A DNA stretch of 64,000 bases from Ceriagrion tenellum (GCA_963169105.1 OY720635.1:157805645-157869644); one strand, 5' to 3'; shown: positions 1-10,619, counted from the stretch's first letter. Notes: generated by a model not told the origin, from the sequence alone. Numbers and translations are program-made.

Positions 1-525
1 CATCATTGTTCATTTTTGTCTTCGTCATATTTTTAAAAAAGTTCATATTCTTGGAGAACTTGGTCCATTGCGTGAATTTAACTTCAAACATCATTACGAT
101 TTCCTGCCATGACTGCAATGTCGTCTGCGACGCGGAGCATGTTTATTTCTTCTACATTAATTTAAATTCCGTCCATCTTATTTCAATCCTATCTATTCAA
201 TCTTGTGCCTCTGTTATTGCAACCTCCAGGTGAACGTTGAACAATGCCAGTGAGATGTTGCATCCTTGTCTAACCCCTTTGTTAATTCCAGCTTATCTTT
301 GTTTTCCGCCCGTCATTCACATTGAAACTTGCTTCTAGAATAATCAGTGGACTACTCCATTGCCGATGTGATCCAATCCGAGTTTTTCCAGCGGCCCGGA
401 CATCTTGTTCTTCTGGACATTGTTGAAGGCTTTCTACAAGTCCACGAATGCCACGTACAGGTGGTCCCTCCTCTCTGCTAGGGAGTCAATACTCTGCCGT
501 ACAGTAGCCTGAGAGTAATGACAGA
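1..525 (-). pseudogene. Non-LTR retrotransposon reverse transcriptase remnant (runs off the left edge)
   Basis: Read on the minus strand, this translates in patches into the palm of a LINE reverse transcriptase. Motif A appears as VAFVDL near 455-470, motif B as GVRQGCNIS near 260-290, and the catalytic box as VADDI near 125-140, where FADD or YADD would be usual. Stop codons and frame changes interrupt it throughout, so it is a dead copy. The 5' limit is about 525, where a second fragment in the opposite direction begins. The C-terminal part lies outside the window. Confidence 0.75.
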
Positions 526-534
526 GGAAACGAT

Positions 535-665
535 GCATACGTACAAGCCACTGTATGCGACATTCGTGGACTTGGAGAAAGCCTACGGCGACGTTTAGTG
601 GAAGCATGTGTTCGGGCTCTCGGAAAGCCCTTTGTCTGTGAAGTGGTTCAGGCTGTGATGCTAGT
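535..665 (+). pseudogene. LINE reverse transcriptase fragment, motif A region
   Basis: The plus strand reads YATFVDLEKAYGDV followed by a stop, which is the motif A block of a non-LTR reverse transcriptase. It lies head-to-head with the minus-strand fragment on its left, and both contain the same motif A block, so the junction looks like an inverted duplication or two independent insertions. No other motif can be followed past about 665. Confidence 0.6.
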
Positions 666-1930
666 ATATGCTCTTAAATGTACAGGATCAAAATTAATCG
701 AAAATATATCAAATATTGCATATGAAAATATTCGTCGTTTGTGATTGATTAAGCAATAGTGTTGATTATTCGACTATAAAAAAGGTGGCACCCTCAAAAT
801 CAGATGCCACCCTTCCAGAAGGTCACTTCCATGATTGAATTATCCGTACCTCTGAAAGCGCTTTGGGCTTCACTTTAAATCAATGCGAAAATTTGATCTG
901 GCCTTCATGATTTTAAATATTCTTAAACGTGGGAGTTCTCGGTATTTGATTGAAGTTTTCCCCTTGAGATCTATGTCCCCACATGTGATTACAAGACTAG
1001 ACCCGGGTTTCTTGAGTACCCCTCAGTTTCGGGCGGCCACATTACAGAAATCGTTCACCGCCACAACTTCCTAGATGTGTAATGGATGGCCAAAACGTGT
1101 GAAAGACAGTTCGTCGCGGGCAATATTCAGGAGGACACTTCGCAGCAATTTTTTCGGCGATATCAATAAGTAATTGCTATATTCTTGTGACTTGTACTGT
1201 TGTGAACGTACAATTGTTGGTTTCCAAGGCCCTCAAGCCTCAATGTGGGCGTCTACTCCATGCATTGTTGAAATATTGGGTGTAGTTTATGAACAATGAA
1301 TAGCTTTTACTTGTTTGTTGTTCTTTGTTATTTTGTTGGCGCTAAGTTTTTCCTGAATATTTTTCTTCTATTTATTCGCAGTGTATTTTGGCACAATGTT
1401 TAAAACTCTGATGTGCTTTAATTTCTGGCCCAGAGAGGTGCTCAATAACATATATTTAGGATGCAAATGTTTTCCCACTTGGATACGCGACGCAGTTGCG
1501 CCTGATTTTCGAAAAAGTGTCGCAAACACACTTGTTGAATGGAAATGCCGACGCTATGAACGTATGAAGCCGTCGGCGCTGCCATCGACTAAGTTTGCTT
1601 CATTAACTGGTTAATGGCCGTTAATGACTGTAGGAGTCAAATTGAGTCCGAGATGCCAATCCCTCCACAGTTGAAGAGATAGGGACTACGTGAATTTTCA
1701 AAAGTAATACATGATACATTTGACAAGGTAACTTTGTGGATGCTAATATCGGTGTACCCGAGTGGCAGCGCGACAATCGACGTCGTTTTCGTTGCGTACG
1801 GAATGCTTGCCATTATTCCTTACGAGGAAGGAGATGGACATCCTCTATGTATCCAAATGATTCTTTTTCATGATCTCTTATTGTAATTACCTATTTCTTC
1901 TGGAGTTTAGGTCAAAGTAATTTATAATTA
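666..1930. other. Unassigned sequence
   Basis: Only short scattered reading frames occur (63 and 77 codons at most), with no recognised domain. The right part (1920-2060) is very AT-rich and would be the 3' flank of the minus-strand Kazal gene. Confidence 0.4.
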
Positions 1931-1931
1931 T

Positions 1932-1941
1932 TTTATTTATT
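1932..1941 (-). promoter_or_regulatory. Possible polyadenylation signal (overlapping AATAAA)
   Basis: The minus strand reads AATAAATAAA, two overlapping AATAAA hexamers, about 150 bases past the tentative stop of the Kazal gene. The surroundings are AT-rich, so the hexamer could occur by chance. Confidence 0.3.
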
Positions 1942-2090
1942 TCTCATTTACCAACATTTCGCATTTAAAAAAATGTATAATCAGGTGTACAATGTGTAAT
2001 ATATAATTAAAAATATTTTATAGTGTATAATATAATGTAATAAATAATATATAACAATAATGAGAGAGTACCGTATGATTTTAATGTAGT

Positions 2091-2116
2091 CTAATGAAAT
2101 TTACAAGGGACCTTCT
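2091..2116 (-). CDS. Tentative terminal exon of the Kazal-domain gene
   Basis: About 225 bases downstream of the Kazal exon's GTGAGC donor, the minus strand has a T-rich run ending in TATCAG and then GGCACAG. Using the second AG (exon from 2116) keeps the required phase and reads EKVPCKFH then TAG. This would supply the sixth cysteine of the Kazal fold and give a 99-residue precursor. Using the first AG (exon from 2123) gives HREGPL and a stop, with no cysteine. The spacing from the fifth to the sixth cysteine would be only 9 residues, shorter than is usual for Kazal domains, so this exon is a guess. Another terminal exon further left is possible. Confidence 0.3.
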
Positions 2117-2342
2117 CTGTGCCCTGATAATGCAATAATAATAATGCGAACCGTTGGTGTTATGATAAACAATGGTTGTTTTGTATAAATGAGAGAAATA
2201 AAATAATTATTAATAACTGCAATTTAAATTCCAGGAGAAGAAAATGCTCCTTTACATTTTATGAATGGAGTTCTTCTCCTAAAACGGCAGTAAATATTAT
2301 TATTGCTATTAATATTTGTCGTCTCCCCCTCGTGTTGCTCAC

Positions 2343-2555
2343 CGGCGTTCCTCATTTGGCAGTTGTGCACCTCGAGGAGGCATTCGTTGTCGAAGGACTT
2401 CCGGTGTCCGGCGCCGTCCCACGCGCAGATGGGCGCGTACAAGAGCGGACACATGGGACGACATCGCTCGCCGCTCCCGCTCGCGTCCGCGCTCTTCGGC
2501 TTCATCCCGGGCGGATGCGGACCAGGCGACTCCTCCTCGGCTTGTACTGCGCTCG
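2343..2555 (-). CDS. Kazal-type domain exon of a secreted small protein
   Basis: Internal exon of 213 bases with phase-1 borders at both ends, as is common for Kazal exons. The donor is GCCG|GTGAGC at 2342. The acceptor is AAG at 2556-2557, or alternatively CAG at 2547-2548; both are in phase. The peptide has an acidic/Pro-rich linker and then CRPMCPLLYAPICAWDG and SFDNECLLEVHNC. This shows the Kazal hallmarks: C-x3-C, x7, the Y-x-P-[IV]-C turn, a conserved Asn-x-Cys, and a cysteine six residues later. Five of the six Kazal cysteines are here; the sixth should be in the next exon. Single Kazal domains inhibit serine proteases or act as extracellular ligands. The arrangement resembles insect vasotab-like or agrin/follistatin-type domains. 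The high GC content stands out from the AT-rich surroundings. Joined to the exon at 10249-10309, it continues a signal peptide perfectly. Confidence 0.8.
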
Positions 2556-2598
2556 CTTCACAGTGAAGAATAAGTGGGTGAGAAACATCAAACATTTA

Positions 2599-2740
2599 GG
2601 GCCGTATTCATAGTCGTTACCTGGGTGTCCCCAAGGTGTGGGGGAACCCCTTGGCTCAGAAATGGTATTCATAGTCGTTACTCAGGGGACTGCCGTCCCC
2701 TATACCCTCCCCCAGGCCGTCGACTTCCTCGGTAAGGCAT
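2599..2740. repeat. Short direct repeat, possible MITE end
   Basis: The 17-mer GTATTCATAGTCGTTAC occurs at about 2606-2622 and again at about 2665-2681, separated by GC-rich sequence with self-complementary CCCCAAGG/CCTTGG-type pieces. A 'GGGCCGTATTCATAG' start is suggestive of a MITE terminus, but I see no matching opposite end. Confidence 0.3.
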
Positions 2741-3210
2741 GAAGCAGAAGGCAAATCTGAGTTGATCAACCAAACGAATATCCGTGCATGCTTCGCTCTC
2801 CATGATAACAGGTTTGAAAACGGATGTTTTTAAGAGCACGGGGTCTAAATTAAAGAAAACTTTCTAATGAGATGAACACCTAATTTAAACGGGTCTCATT
2901 CATGGCCGAGAACAATCATCCTAAGGAACACTGCTGAGGTCCCTCCTCCGAAATGTTTGCGGAGTCGAAAAATCGCTCGAGGTTCGTCTATGCCATCAAG
3001 GGAATATTCCCTCACACCTTCCTCGTCAAAAACGCTCAAATCATAGAACACATCCTGGTTCGCGATATGCTACTCGTCAACTATAATGGAGGAACAATGT
3101 ATTGATAACAATACTAAGATAAAGCAGATCAAGTTCGGTCTGGACGGAGAAAATTGTGAGGGTTGTCGAAATGAGGAATCACCAAGGAATCAAGTGTTTA
3201 AGTGCTAGAA

Positions 3211-3540
3211 GCATGAATATACATAATGGATTCAAATGTTTGGAATCGTTGCCTGGGCTACGTGTTGCCTAAATTTCCACATTTAGTTCACCCAGTCCTT
3301 GGCGCTACTTAGTAAAAAGTCTTCTCAGTCGACTCGTAAATGGCCGTTGTTAAATTTTGTTAACGTAAGAATGGAGGATTTCCTATAGCGATGGAGGAGA
3401 TATGAACTACTTAATGCTGCGAATAATAGCTGGCTATTTTTGAGGTCTAACAGTTATTTTGTAAATGCTAGAGAGGAAATATCTACTACTGGAAGTGTGT
3501 AAGAGGCATCTGAAACTTCCATCGGGAGCAGACGCCGACG
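3211..3540 (+). repeat. Interspersed repeat, family with second copy at 28248-28588
   Basis: About 330 bases match the reverse complement of 28248-28588. Shared blocks include CTACGTGTTGCCTAAATTTC, TTCACCCAGTCCTTGGCGC, GTTAACGTAAGA and AATGCTAGAGAGGAAATATC. Identity is patchy in the middle. No protein domain or terminal repeats are visible, so it may be an untranslated part of a longer retroelement. Confidence 0.6.
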
Positions 3541-5940
3541 CACAGTGGTCTGAGAACCCACTTCAGCGGTCAAAAATCGATTTTCTCAAAATGTTGAATT
3601 TACATCGTAGATGTCCTTATGATAAAGAGAAATGATCAATTCAGTATAAACCAAATGAAATTTCATCCCTTGATGACCCATGTCCGACTAGTACAGACGG
3701 ACATGTGAGGGATCAGCGCCACCGCTTAAAAATCATTTTCTCGCGCTCGAAATGGAAGCAAAATATAACTCGACTTGGGCGTTTTTCCACCAAAAAAATT
3801 AGATGATTCACTCATTTTGAAAACTATACTACAATTTTACTCTGCCAAATCGACTCTTCTTGTCGTATTTATGTAAATACGGCAAGCTATTCTCAAATGG
3901 TGCTACGCCACGCACTTTAGCGGCATCAATTAGACTTTTTAAAAAATTCTTACATTATCTTGTGATGAGACAATATACTAGGGCTAGTGAAGTCCTGTGT
4001 CTAAAGGAATAAAAAAGAGTTATGTGCATTTAAGAGCCATTTTTTGTGCTATTGGAACTTTTATACCGAAGCGCGGGCAGCGGTGCTGCCGCTAGTCGCT
4101 CATTCTCACGCTCCATCTGAGGAGTAAGTGTTGATTAATAGCGGTCTGTTAACATTCTCAAAGAAGTTAAGTGGCTTAAAAAGAAGTAAATTCATAAATT
4201 TACACTCTAAATGCAATAATGCAATGCATATCATTCGGCATATTAAATAGCATAGCTATTAGTGTTAAATACTCGGTGTAGATGAAAATCGACACGCTCT
4301 AATTTGCAATATTAACAAATACGACTTATATGGGTTCATGAAAATAAATACGGCTATGGTACTTTCTTGGCAACGCAATGCTGCTGAGTTTAAGAGGATA
4401 TTCGACGTTTTTTTGCTGAAGTGAATCTCACTTGCGGTAATTTAAAAGTTTGTTACTCTAACATATCATGTCGAGGACCTGCTTATTGCAACTTCCTCAA
4501 TTGAACAGCCATATGCTGCTTATTACGAAGAGCTTTGACATAAATTTATATACTTCCACTCTTAATTTTGCTTTACCCTTGCCAAAAGTTATTAACAAAA
4601 CAATATCTATGGAAAGGAACGTGTGTTGATTGGTAATTAATGGTTTTATGCAGGCCCTGTTTGGTTTTACTACGATAGTAGCCGGTGGCGAATATTAACA
4701 GCATAAAAGACAATTCTTCAGTTGATCACTGCATAAGTAAAAGCTTAATTTACGCCAGTTCCTCTTCGTTGTTTGAATTAAAATCCGTCATTGGTTCCAC
4801 ACATGGAGGAAGACGAAGTTCCAATACTTGAGGGACAAGGTTATTTTACTTCTTAGGCAGTTTGCGTAGGCGAAATAAGAGTGGATCTGAAGACTGAAGG
4901 AGGATGTGGAGTTGGTCTTCGTTTGTTAGCTCAAGGTTCATTTTCCTGGTGTGTAGCTCTCTATAACTTTTGCATTCCTTATTCCTAAATTCTTGCGCTT
5001 CCTAGAAAATGTAGCCAATTGGAAGGGGCATGGCATTTATTATGTCAGCTCCATGTATGAGGATTTTATGTACAGTAACTGGCATTGGATACCAGGGATA
5101 AGACTTCCGTACACTCCATTCCGTTTTACGACTGAAAAATAATTTCCCATTTCTCGTTCGACTAGCAACAAAAACTTATAAACCATGATTAAATAGAAAT
5201 CCTTTACCTATTTATGAATTGAAAAATTCGTTCACCCCACTCTGCATCGGGGTAGTTCGAGTTTTCCGTAATTAACTCGAAGAACTGTCTTTTCTTAAAC
5301 ATGCTCCGTCCAGGTTATATCTGGTTTGAACACTTGTAAAACGATGAAAATAAGCAGGAAGATGCTACTCAAACCGAGCCAAAGTTCTCTGTTTACTCAA
5401 ATGTTTACTTAGAAGAAAATAACTACCAGTTTATAGGGTAAATATATAATGAAATGACTGACTGCGACGTACATATTTTCATGAACCCATATAAGTGGAT
5501 TTTTGATTTATTTGATTATGGAGGTCATTGTGATTAATGTACAGAGTTCAGCACCGTGATGCATGCTAATTGCAGATGATATCGATACCGTCAAGTCTTT
5601 GTGTCTGGGCTCTCGCGCGAGTTATCGTCGTCAAACTCCAACTCAGCCGTTTCGGTCCCGCACACCCGAGCATATATACCGGGGGCAGGCCAATAGGGCC
5701 GACCTAGGCATATGTTTGCGGGAGTACGATCCTCGATGGACTGTCGGCGAGGTTGGTCGCAGTTTGCCCGAATCTCCAGGACACAGTGCGCGTCTGATTC
5801 TTTATATGCACGTCTTATTCTTTATCGATTCTTTATCGTCTTCTGTGAACTGACCTGGGAGAAAATAATGTAAAAGCTTGAGCAACGGAGGGATGTTTTG
5901 GGAGAGGGGTGAATATAGATCAGCTGATTAAAAACAATAT
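3541..5940. other. Unassigned sequence with one inverted repeat pair
   Basis: No gene is recognised. A ~25-bp inverted pair (near 4325-4350 and 5470-5497, core TTATATGGGTTCATGAAAATA) flanks about 1.15 kb and could be terminal repeats of a decayed DNA element. A 96-codon frame at 5563-5853 has higher GC content but no recognisable motif. Confidence 0.35.
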
Positions 5941-5944
5941 ATGA

Positions 5945-6590
5945 CAACCAAGGGCGTCGAAGGCCTATTTTTAAAGCTTAAGGGGGAGTAATACCCATCG
6001 GTAAGGAAGTTCAAGTACCTCGGATCAAATTTCAAGAGTGACAGAGGATTGGAAACTGAAATACCACATGGGATAAACTGAAGATGGCTGAGCTGAAGAA
6101 ATTTCAAAGGGTTACTATGCGATATGATGGTGAGATGCAAGATGAAATCAAAGCTATTTAAGTCTGTGGTGAGGCCTGCTATGCTTTGCGGGGCGGAAAC
6201 ATGGCCGATTACAAAGGTCCAGGAAAGAAAGCCAGAAGTTGCTGAAATAAGTATGCTGGATTGATGGGTGTGGAGTAAGGAGAAAAGGTAACATAAAAAA
6301 TGATTGTATTAGTGTTATAGTAAAAGTCATTAGCAAGAAGGTATTAGAAAGTAGACTACGGCGGCATGGACACGTGCAGAGAAGGGCAGAGGGCTATGTT
6401 GGGAAATGAATTCAAAAATGAAACTTATGAGAAAAGGAAGAATGTGAGACTTCAGGTGAGATGGAGGGACAAAGTGACGGAAGACATAAAAGAGAAAGGC
6501 TGGAGAATAGAGGAAGCCACGGACAGAAATCTGTGGAGGATAGGAATAAAAGAAGGAGACGTCTGCTCTCCTGATATGGATTAAGGCAGA
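5945..6590 (+). pseudogene. LINE reverse transcriptase C-terminal remnant
   Basis: Patches on the plus strand read FKYLGSNFKSDRGLETEI (6010-6065), then KLFKSVVRPAMLCGAETW (about 6150-6205), then an arginine-rich tail with VRWRDKVTEDIKEKGW (6455-6505) and NLWRIGI. This order is typical of the region after the reverse-transcriptase catalytic box in RTE-like LINEs. Frames shift at least twice, so the copy is dead. It ends just before a (GA)n tract. Confidence 0.75.
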
Positions 6591-6608
6591 GAGAGAGAGA
6601 GAGAGAGG
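6588..6608. repeat. (GA)n microsatellite
   Basis: Simple GA tract immediately after the LINE remnant, possibly grown from its tail. Confidence 0.9.
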
Positions 6609-6880
6609 ATAGCAGGAGGAGGAGAGCAGTATAAATGCAGGTTAATAGTTAAAAGTGTCTGCAAGTTTCAATCCTCTTCTTTGTGAATACTGTGGTAAAG
6701 GTTTCAATTTTCCGCTTCTTGAATTTGAAAACTCATGAATTTGCCGTCGAGAATAGTCATCCGGTGGCGCCTCCTTGGCTTACCTCCATTAAAACTTTTG
6801 AACGGGAGATAGTTCACCGTCATCAAAGTAAAGCAAAATTTAACACTTTTAATTTGAGAATGAGAGATCAACCACCTTAA

Positions 6881-7436
6881 GGTAGTCCGAGCGAGATAGT
6901 TCCCTAATCATAATAGAGACCATATTCAATATATACGTTTTTATTTCACCAACTGTGAGACACATCAATTAAATATGGCATTATTAATGGTGCAATTAAA
7001 TAGTTTTACATGACAGAAATTGTAATTGATCAAATGAAAACATCTAAATAAGTCTTTAACTTGACTCATTTTTTTCACGCGGTACGTTTGAAACACCGCC
7101 AAAGCGGAAGGTTCATTGTGATCCCGAAGAATTTACTGCCGTGACAATATGATAAATTTTCAAAAATAGTTGAGAAAATACACAAACTACACACTGTTGA
7201 TTTTTTGACGAGATTTAAGTGTAGGGAATGCCTTATTTTTAATAAAAGGTCTCTCTGGAGTGCACACACGTACCATTTCCCATTTAAAAGGGCTGGTATT
7301 TTAAGGCAAATATCTCGAAAAGTAATTTGTTAAGGGGTTAAATTATTGACGTCAATGGAAGGGTGACATATTTTTATTTAAAATGAGACCAAATTCGTTG
7401 ATTTCTAGGTAAAATGATATTTCGCTCAAACTGCCT
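6881..7436 (+). mobile_element. TTAA-flanked MITE, copy 1
   Basis: A 556-bp element bounded on both sides by TTAA. The left end reads GGTAGTCCGAGCGAGATA. The right end, reverse-complemented, reads GGCAGTTTGAGCGAAATA. These are imperfect terminal inverted repeats of ~18 bp. Six other copies lie in the window. It has no coding capacity. The TTAA target resembles piggyBac-type insertion, but the family cannot be assigned from this alone. Confidence 0.8.
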
Positions 7437-7609
7437 TTAAGCGCCGCGCAGTGTCCCAATAGTTCTGGCGTAAACTCATCTGCTACTGACACCTGAGGGA
7501 TTCATACATTTCACAGAGATAAATATTATTTGTCTGTCATTAGCGATGCATTTGAGAATTGTGTATAGAACATAATAGTGGACACTGTTTAAATAATTAT
7601 ATTAATTAA

Positions 7610-7940
7610 GGGGATCGGGTTGGTGTGATAGCTGGAGTACTGGCTAACCGTACGGACGGCCAGGGTACTAAATCCTGTCGAGGAGGATGTTTTTCAGATA
7701 AAAACCGATCCCTACTTGAGTATCCTGTGGAGGGCACTTCAAGTACAGTACTCCGTCTGTCGGATGAGACGTTAGACCGTGGTCCCCTTGGCGTCTTTCG
7801 TTAAGAGCAGGCTAATGCCGACGCCGGGTTTCTATCCACCCTTCCTCCCTTACCTATCCCCAATGGCGCAAATGACCTCAGCCATCGGTCGCCTCTCCAA
7901 ACATCCAATCCGAATTTATTAATCAAACCAGTAATACAGT
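7610..7940 (+). mobile_element. tRNA-derived SINE, diverged copy
   Basis: Begins GGGGATCGGGTTGGTGTG, the same head as the SINEs at 22.2 and 36.0 kb, and ends with the shared CATCCAATCC tail. The RNA polymerase III B box is degraded (GTACTAAATCC where GGTTCGAATCC is expected). The sequence after CATCCAATCC (AATTTATTAATYAAACCAG) is shared with the fragment at 9820, so the element or a larger duplicated unit continues to about 7940. It lies in the long intron of the Kazal gene. Confidence 0.7.
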
Positions 7941-8225
7941 TTTGTTTTATACCGACATACGCTGAGTTATCGATAGATGCCTCGAGCTCTTATTCATCTT
8001 ATCCTTGTCGGGCTCTCACATATATTTTCCCTCCTATTGCGTTCCTTATAAATTCTTTGTCTAAAAATATGGCCTAGTCATACTGGGCTTTACGGAGTTT
8101 TTTCCTATATTTCTGAAAACTTCCTCGTTTCCGTCAATTCGATCTTTATTATCTGACTCCAGCAACAAATTGATAAATTCTTTTGGCTCCTCAGTTCTAT
8201 GCTTTCAATATTGCATGTCTTCAGG

Positions 8226-8476
8226 TCGAAAGTTGTGGTTAAATGTGGTTGAGGAAATTATTAGGAGGAGGAATATCAGGAGTCTTAAAAACAGGAGGGC
8301 GTGTATGAAGCAGTGCATGGGGGTAAATGAGCCAATAGAGGTTTGCAAGGATAGGTCAGTATGGAGGAAATTATTGAAGCAGAATTAGGTGTACAAATAT
8401 GTATTTATGAGTGAAACTTAGTGACTCTGCCTACCCCGGAAGAGAACGGCGTGATTGGTATGTATGTATGTATGTA
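8226..8476 (+). mobile_element. 3' end of an RTE-like LINE
   Basis: Encodes the tail seen in the larger copy at 37.7 kb: KLWLNVVEEI, then NRRACMKQCMGVNE, then DRSVWRKLLKQN and a stop at about 8385. A shared 3' untranslated part follows (CTGCCTACCCCGGAAG ... GGCGTGATTGGTATG), ending in (TATG)n. It is strongly 5'-truncated, as is usual for LINE insertions. Confidence 0.8.
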
Positions 8477-8588
8477 AAATCACTAAGGAGAAAATTTGAG
8501 CAGGGACAAAGATTTTGAGGTTTTTTCATGCATAAATGTTGTTAAATAATTATTCGAGATATTATAGAAAGATACATTGCCGAGCACC

Positions 8589-8747
8589 ATAAGCAACCAC
8601 AATAAAAACATGTGTTCCACTCAATACACTCCGTTAACACCCGTCACCATTTCAGCTCCTAAAACCTTATCCCTTTGATCTCAACACGGCTGGTGTCCTA
8701 ACACCCCCTTCCACATGTTAGTACGGCGGTTCGCAGGGTAGATGTAG
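8589..8747 (+). mobile_element. 3' end of a CR1/Jockey-like LINE
   Basis: Matches the last ~150 bases of the LINE family seen in full at 33335-33982: CCACAATAAAA, CACTC, CACCATTTCA, then GGCTGGTGTCCTAACACCCC and CGCAGGGTA. Strongly 5'-truncated, no coding part. Confidence 0.75.
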
Positions 8748-8964
8748 AATGCTTGTTTGTCTACCCTGTCAACCCGATTCAAGCACAGACACATGCTTCA
8801 CGGCGTAAATGGTTGGGTGAAAATAATTGTTAAAAATGCAGGGAACACATTTGCAACGAACGTATTTTAATGCAAATTTTTATAGGTGTGGACGCGGGTG
8901 GATAGGCAGTGATGGCAATGATGTACATACATAAATATAAATTACAATTTTGGCCTTCATCAAA

Positions 8965-9143
8965 GCACGTGTATGAAGCAGTGTATGGGGGTAAATGAAG
9001 CAAGAGAGAAAAACCGATTGCAAGGATAGGTCAGTGTGGAGGAAATTATTGAAGCAGAGTTAGGTGTACAAAATGTATTTATGAGTGAAATTTGGTGACT
9101 CTGCCTACCCCGGAAGGGAACGGCGTGATTGGTATGTGTGTAC
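8965..9143 (+). mobile_element. 3' end of an RTE-like LINE, second fragment
   Basis: Same tail as 8226-8476 (GTATGAAGCAGTGTATGGGG, then CAAGGATAGGTCAGTGTGGA, then CCTACCCCGGAAGGGAACGG), with a small insertion near 9005. Only the last ~175 bases are present. Confidence 0.75.
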
Positions 9144-9549
9144 AATGTGCAACAAGGGTGCTTTCAGGCACTGCTTCCGTATTGGTAATTAAATTGTCTC
9201 TGAACAGTACAATATTCAAGTAGACTTGAAAGTCTTCATCTTCATTGGTTTCAGTGAGAGGGATTTTTCTCAATGATCAAATTACTTAGTTGACTTATTC
9301 ACTGATTTCGCTCACTACGATCTGGAGTAACTTTTTCATAAAATACCGCCATATTTTACTCGCACAGATGGCGATTTACCTCCTCGTTCATGTTCGAAAT
9401 GCGAAGTCTTTAAATGTTATAGTCGATCACGTTGCTGCCTGTCGCCCTGATTAAAAGTTTGGAACTAAAGCCAAATCATGAATTGTACTCGAATTAAATA
9501 CAATTCTAATTTAAAAAGAGGAAATAAAAATGATAAAAAGCTTTTTAAA

Positions 9550-9722
9550 ATCGAGGTCAGTTTATTCGTGTTTTTCCCACGTTGATTCGTGTTAACGGAA
9601 AACAGTTTCGCTAACGTTACAGCTAGCGTCGTCAGGTCCTGAAGCTAGCTGTAACGTTAGCGAAACTGTTGTCCGTTAACATGAATAAACGCGGGAAAAT
9701 CCCGAATAAACCACCTCAATAA
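9550..9722. mobile_element. Snap-back element with hammerhead-like arms
   Basis: Two ~75-base arms are near-perfect reverse complements around a short loop near 9633-9645, so the unit would fold as one long hairpin. Each arm contains a hammerhead-ribozyme-like core (see the ncRNA entry). No reading frame. It lies in the long intron of the Kazal gene. Confidence 0.85.
9597..9639 (-). ncRNA. Hammerhead ribozyme-like motif
   Basis: On the minus strand the order is GGAC (stem I), CTGACGA (conserved core), CGCTA...TAGCG (stem II), GAAAC, TGTT, then TTCC. Core CUGANGA and GAAA are intact. A short stem III (AC/GU) precedes U, and stem I GGAC can pair with the 3' bases at 3 of 4 positions. The plus-strand arm (9635-9674) has a better 3' half (GAAACTGTTGTCC, restoring GUCC) but a damaged core (CTGAAG). 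Each arm therefore preserves a different half. Cleavage is not shown. Confidence 0.6.
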
Positions 9723-9819
9723 ATCACCGCGGAAGACTCCGTACCACTTTTAAAAATTTTCTGAAGTCCATGTCGGTCAAGAAATGACTTTGACAACCAT
9801 TTTATGTCAATACGTGGTA

Positions 9820-9940
9820 ATTTCTCTCCACCCATCCTCCCTTGCCTGCCCCCTGTGGCGAAAATGACCCCAGCTGTCGGTCGCATCCTCAAATGTCCAA
9901 TCCAAATTTATTAATTAAACCAGTAATATAGTTTTTTGGT
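9820..9940 (+). mobile_element. SINE 3' fragment
   Basis: Matches the 3' third of the SINE at 7610-7940: CTCCACCC..CCTCCC, then GGTCGC, TCCAATCC and AATTTATTAATTAAACCAG. The tRNA-like head is missing. Confidence 0.65.
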
Positions 9941-10248
9941 TCACTGACACACGCGTTGTTGGTTGCGAAAGTTGTTTGAGAATGGCGTCATATGGACACA
10001 GTCTGACGATCCGCTGAAAAAAGAACGCGGTCATGTTGCCGCCTAATACGACGTCTATTAATGAGTAATAATCGTGACTCCGTCGTTAAAAAAAATTAAA
10101 AAAAAACACACACAAACGTTATACTGCCTAGTGACGCACACACGCAGTGTTTTGGACGAGAAAATTTTGTAAAGAGCTCAGCAATTTTGGGCTGAATATG
10201 GTGAATAATTTGATCGCGTGGGATAGGTATAAGGCGAAAGGGTCTTAC

Positions 10249-10309
10249 CAATGAGCAGCAGGAGAGCCAAGCAAGCGGATGTCAACAGTGTCCTCTTCTC
10301 AGTTGCCAT
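10249..10309 (-). CDS. First coding exon (signal peptide) of the Kazal-domain gene
   Basis: On the minus strand an ATG (10307-10309) opens MATEKRTLLTSACLALLLLI and then splits a codon at ATTG|GTAAGA, an excellent donor (intron from 10248). The intron phase is 1, exactly what the Kazal exon at 2343-2555 needs. Joined, the leader becomes ...LLLLI-ASAVQA|EEE: a positively charged start, a hydrophobic core and an A-x-A signal-peptidase site. With the alternative acceptor it becomes ...LLLLI-VQA|EEE. The protein would be secreted. No other in-frame upstream ATG is needed. A TTAAAAG box lies ~35 bases upstream (10344-10350), perhaps too close to be a TATA box. The fit of phase, leader and cleavage site is the evidence that the two exons belong together across ~7.7 kb. 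Confidence 0.7.
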
Positions 10310-10619
10310 CGTGACTTTGATGCCATTCTGTCTTTGTGTTCCTCTTTTAAGTCGCCTGGGAGATTATCCGACTCCACCAATTTATCGCGAGCCATCTTGT
10401 GTTATCGCCTCCATTGCTGTCATAAGGATTTCGTTTATCTCCTTTCAATTTTTTTTTTTACCTTTTGTGGGAAGGGAGTTTGATACCGTGCGCAGTAAGC
10501 ATTTTTAAGCTTAGAAATAGCCTTCCTAGCAAAGCCAGGTTACGATAGTCAACAAAAAGTGTGTTCATGAGAGAACAATGTTAAGAGGGAATAGAATTGT
10601 CAATAATAAAGCTGCTCTC

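Noticed and set aside
2316..2613. Plus-strand open frames over the Kazal exon
   Set aside because: They are shadows: the minus strand has the Kazal cysteine pattern, splice sites and phase match, the plus strand nothing recognisable.
8459..8476. (TATG)n as an independent microsatellite
   Set aside because: It is the tail of the RTE-like LINE 3' end and recurs at its other copies.
10251..10508. Plus-strand 85-codon frame
   Set aside because: It is the complement of the signal-peptide exon and its 5' flank; no domain is visible.
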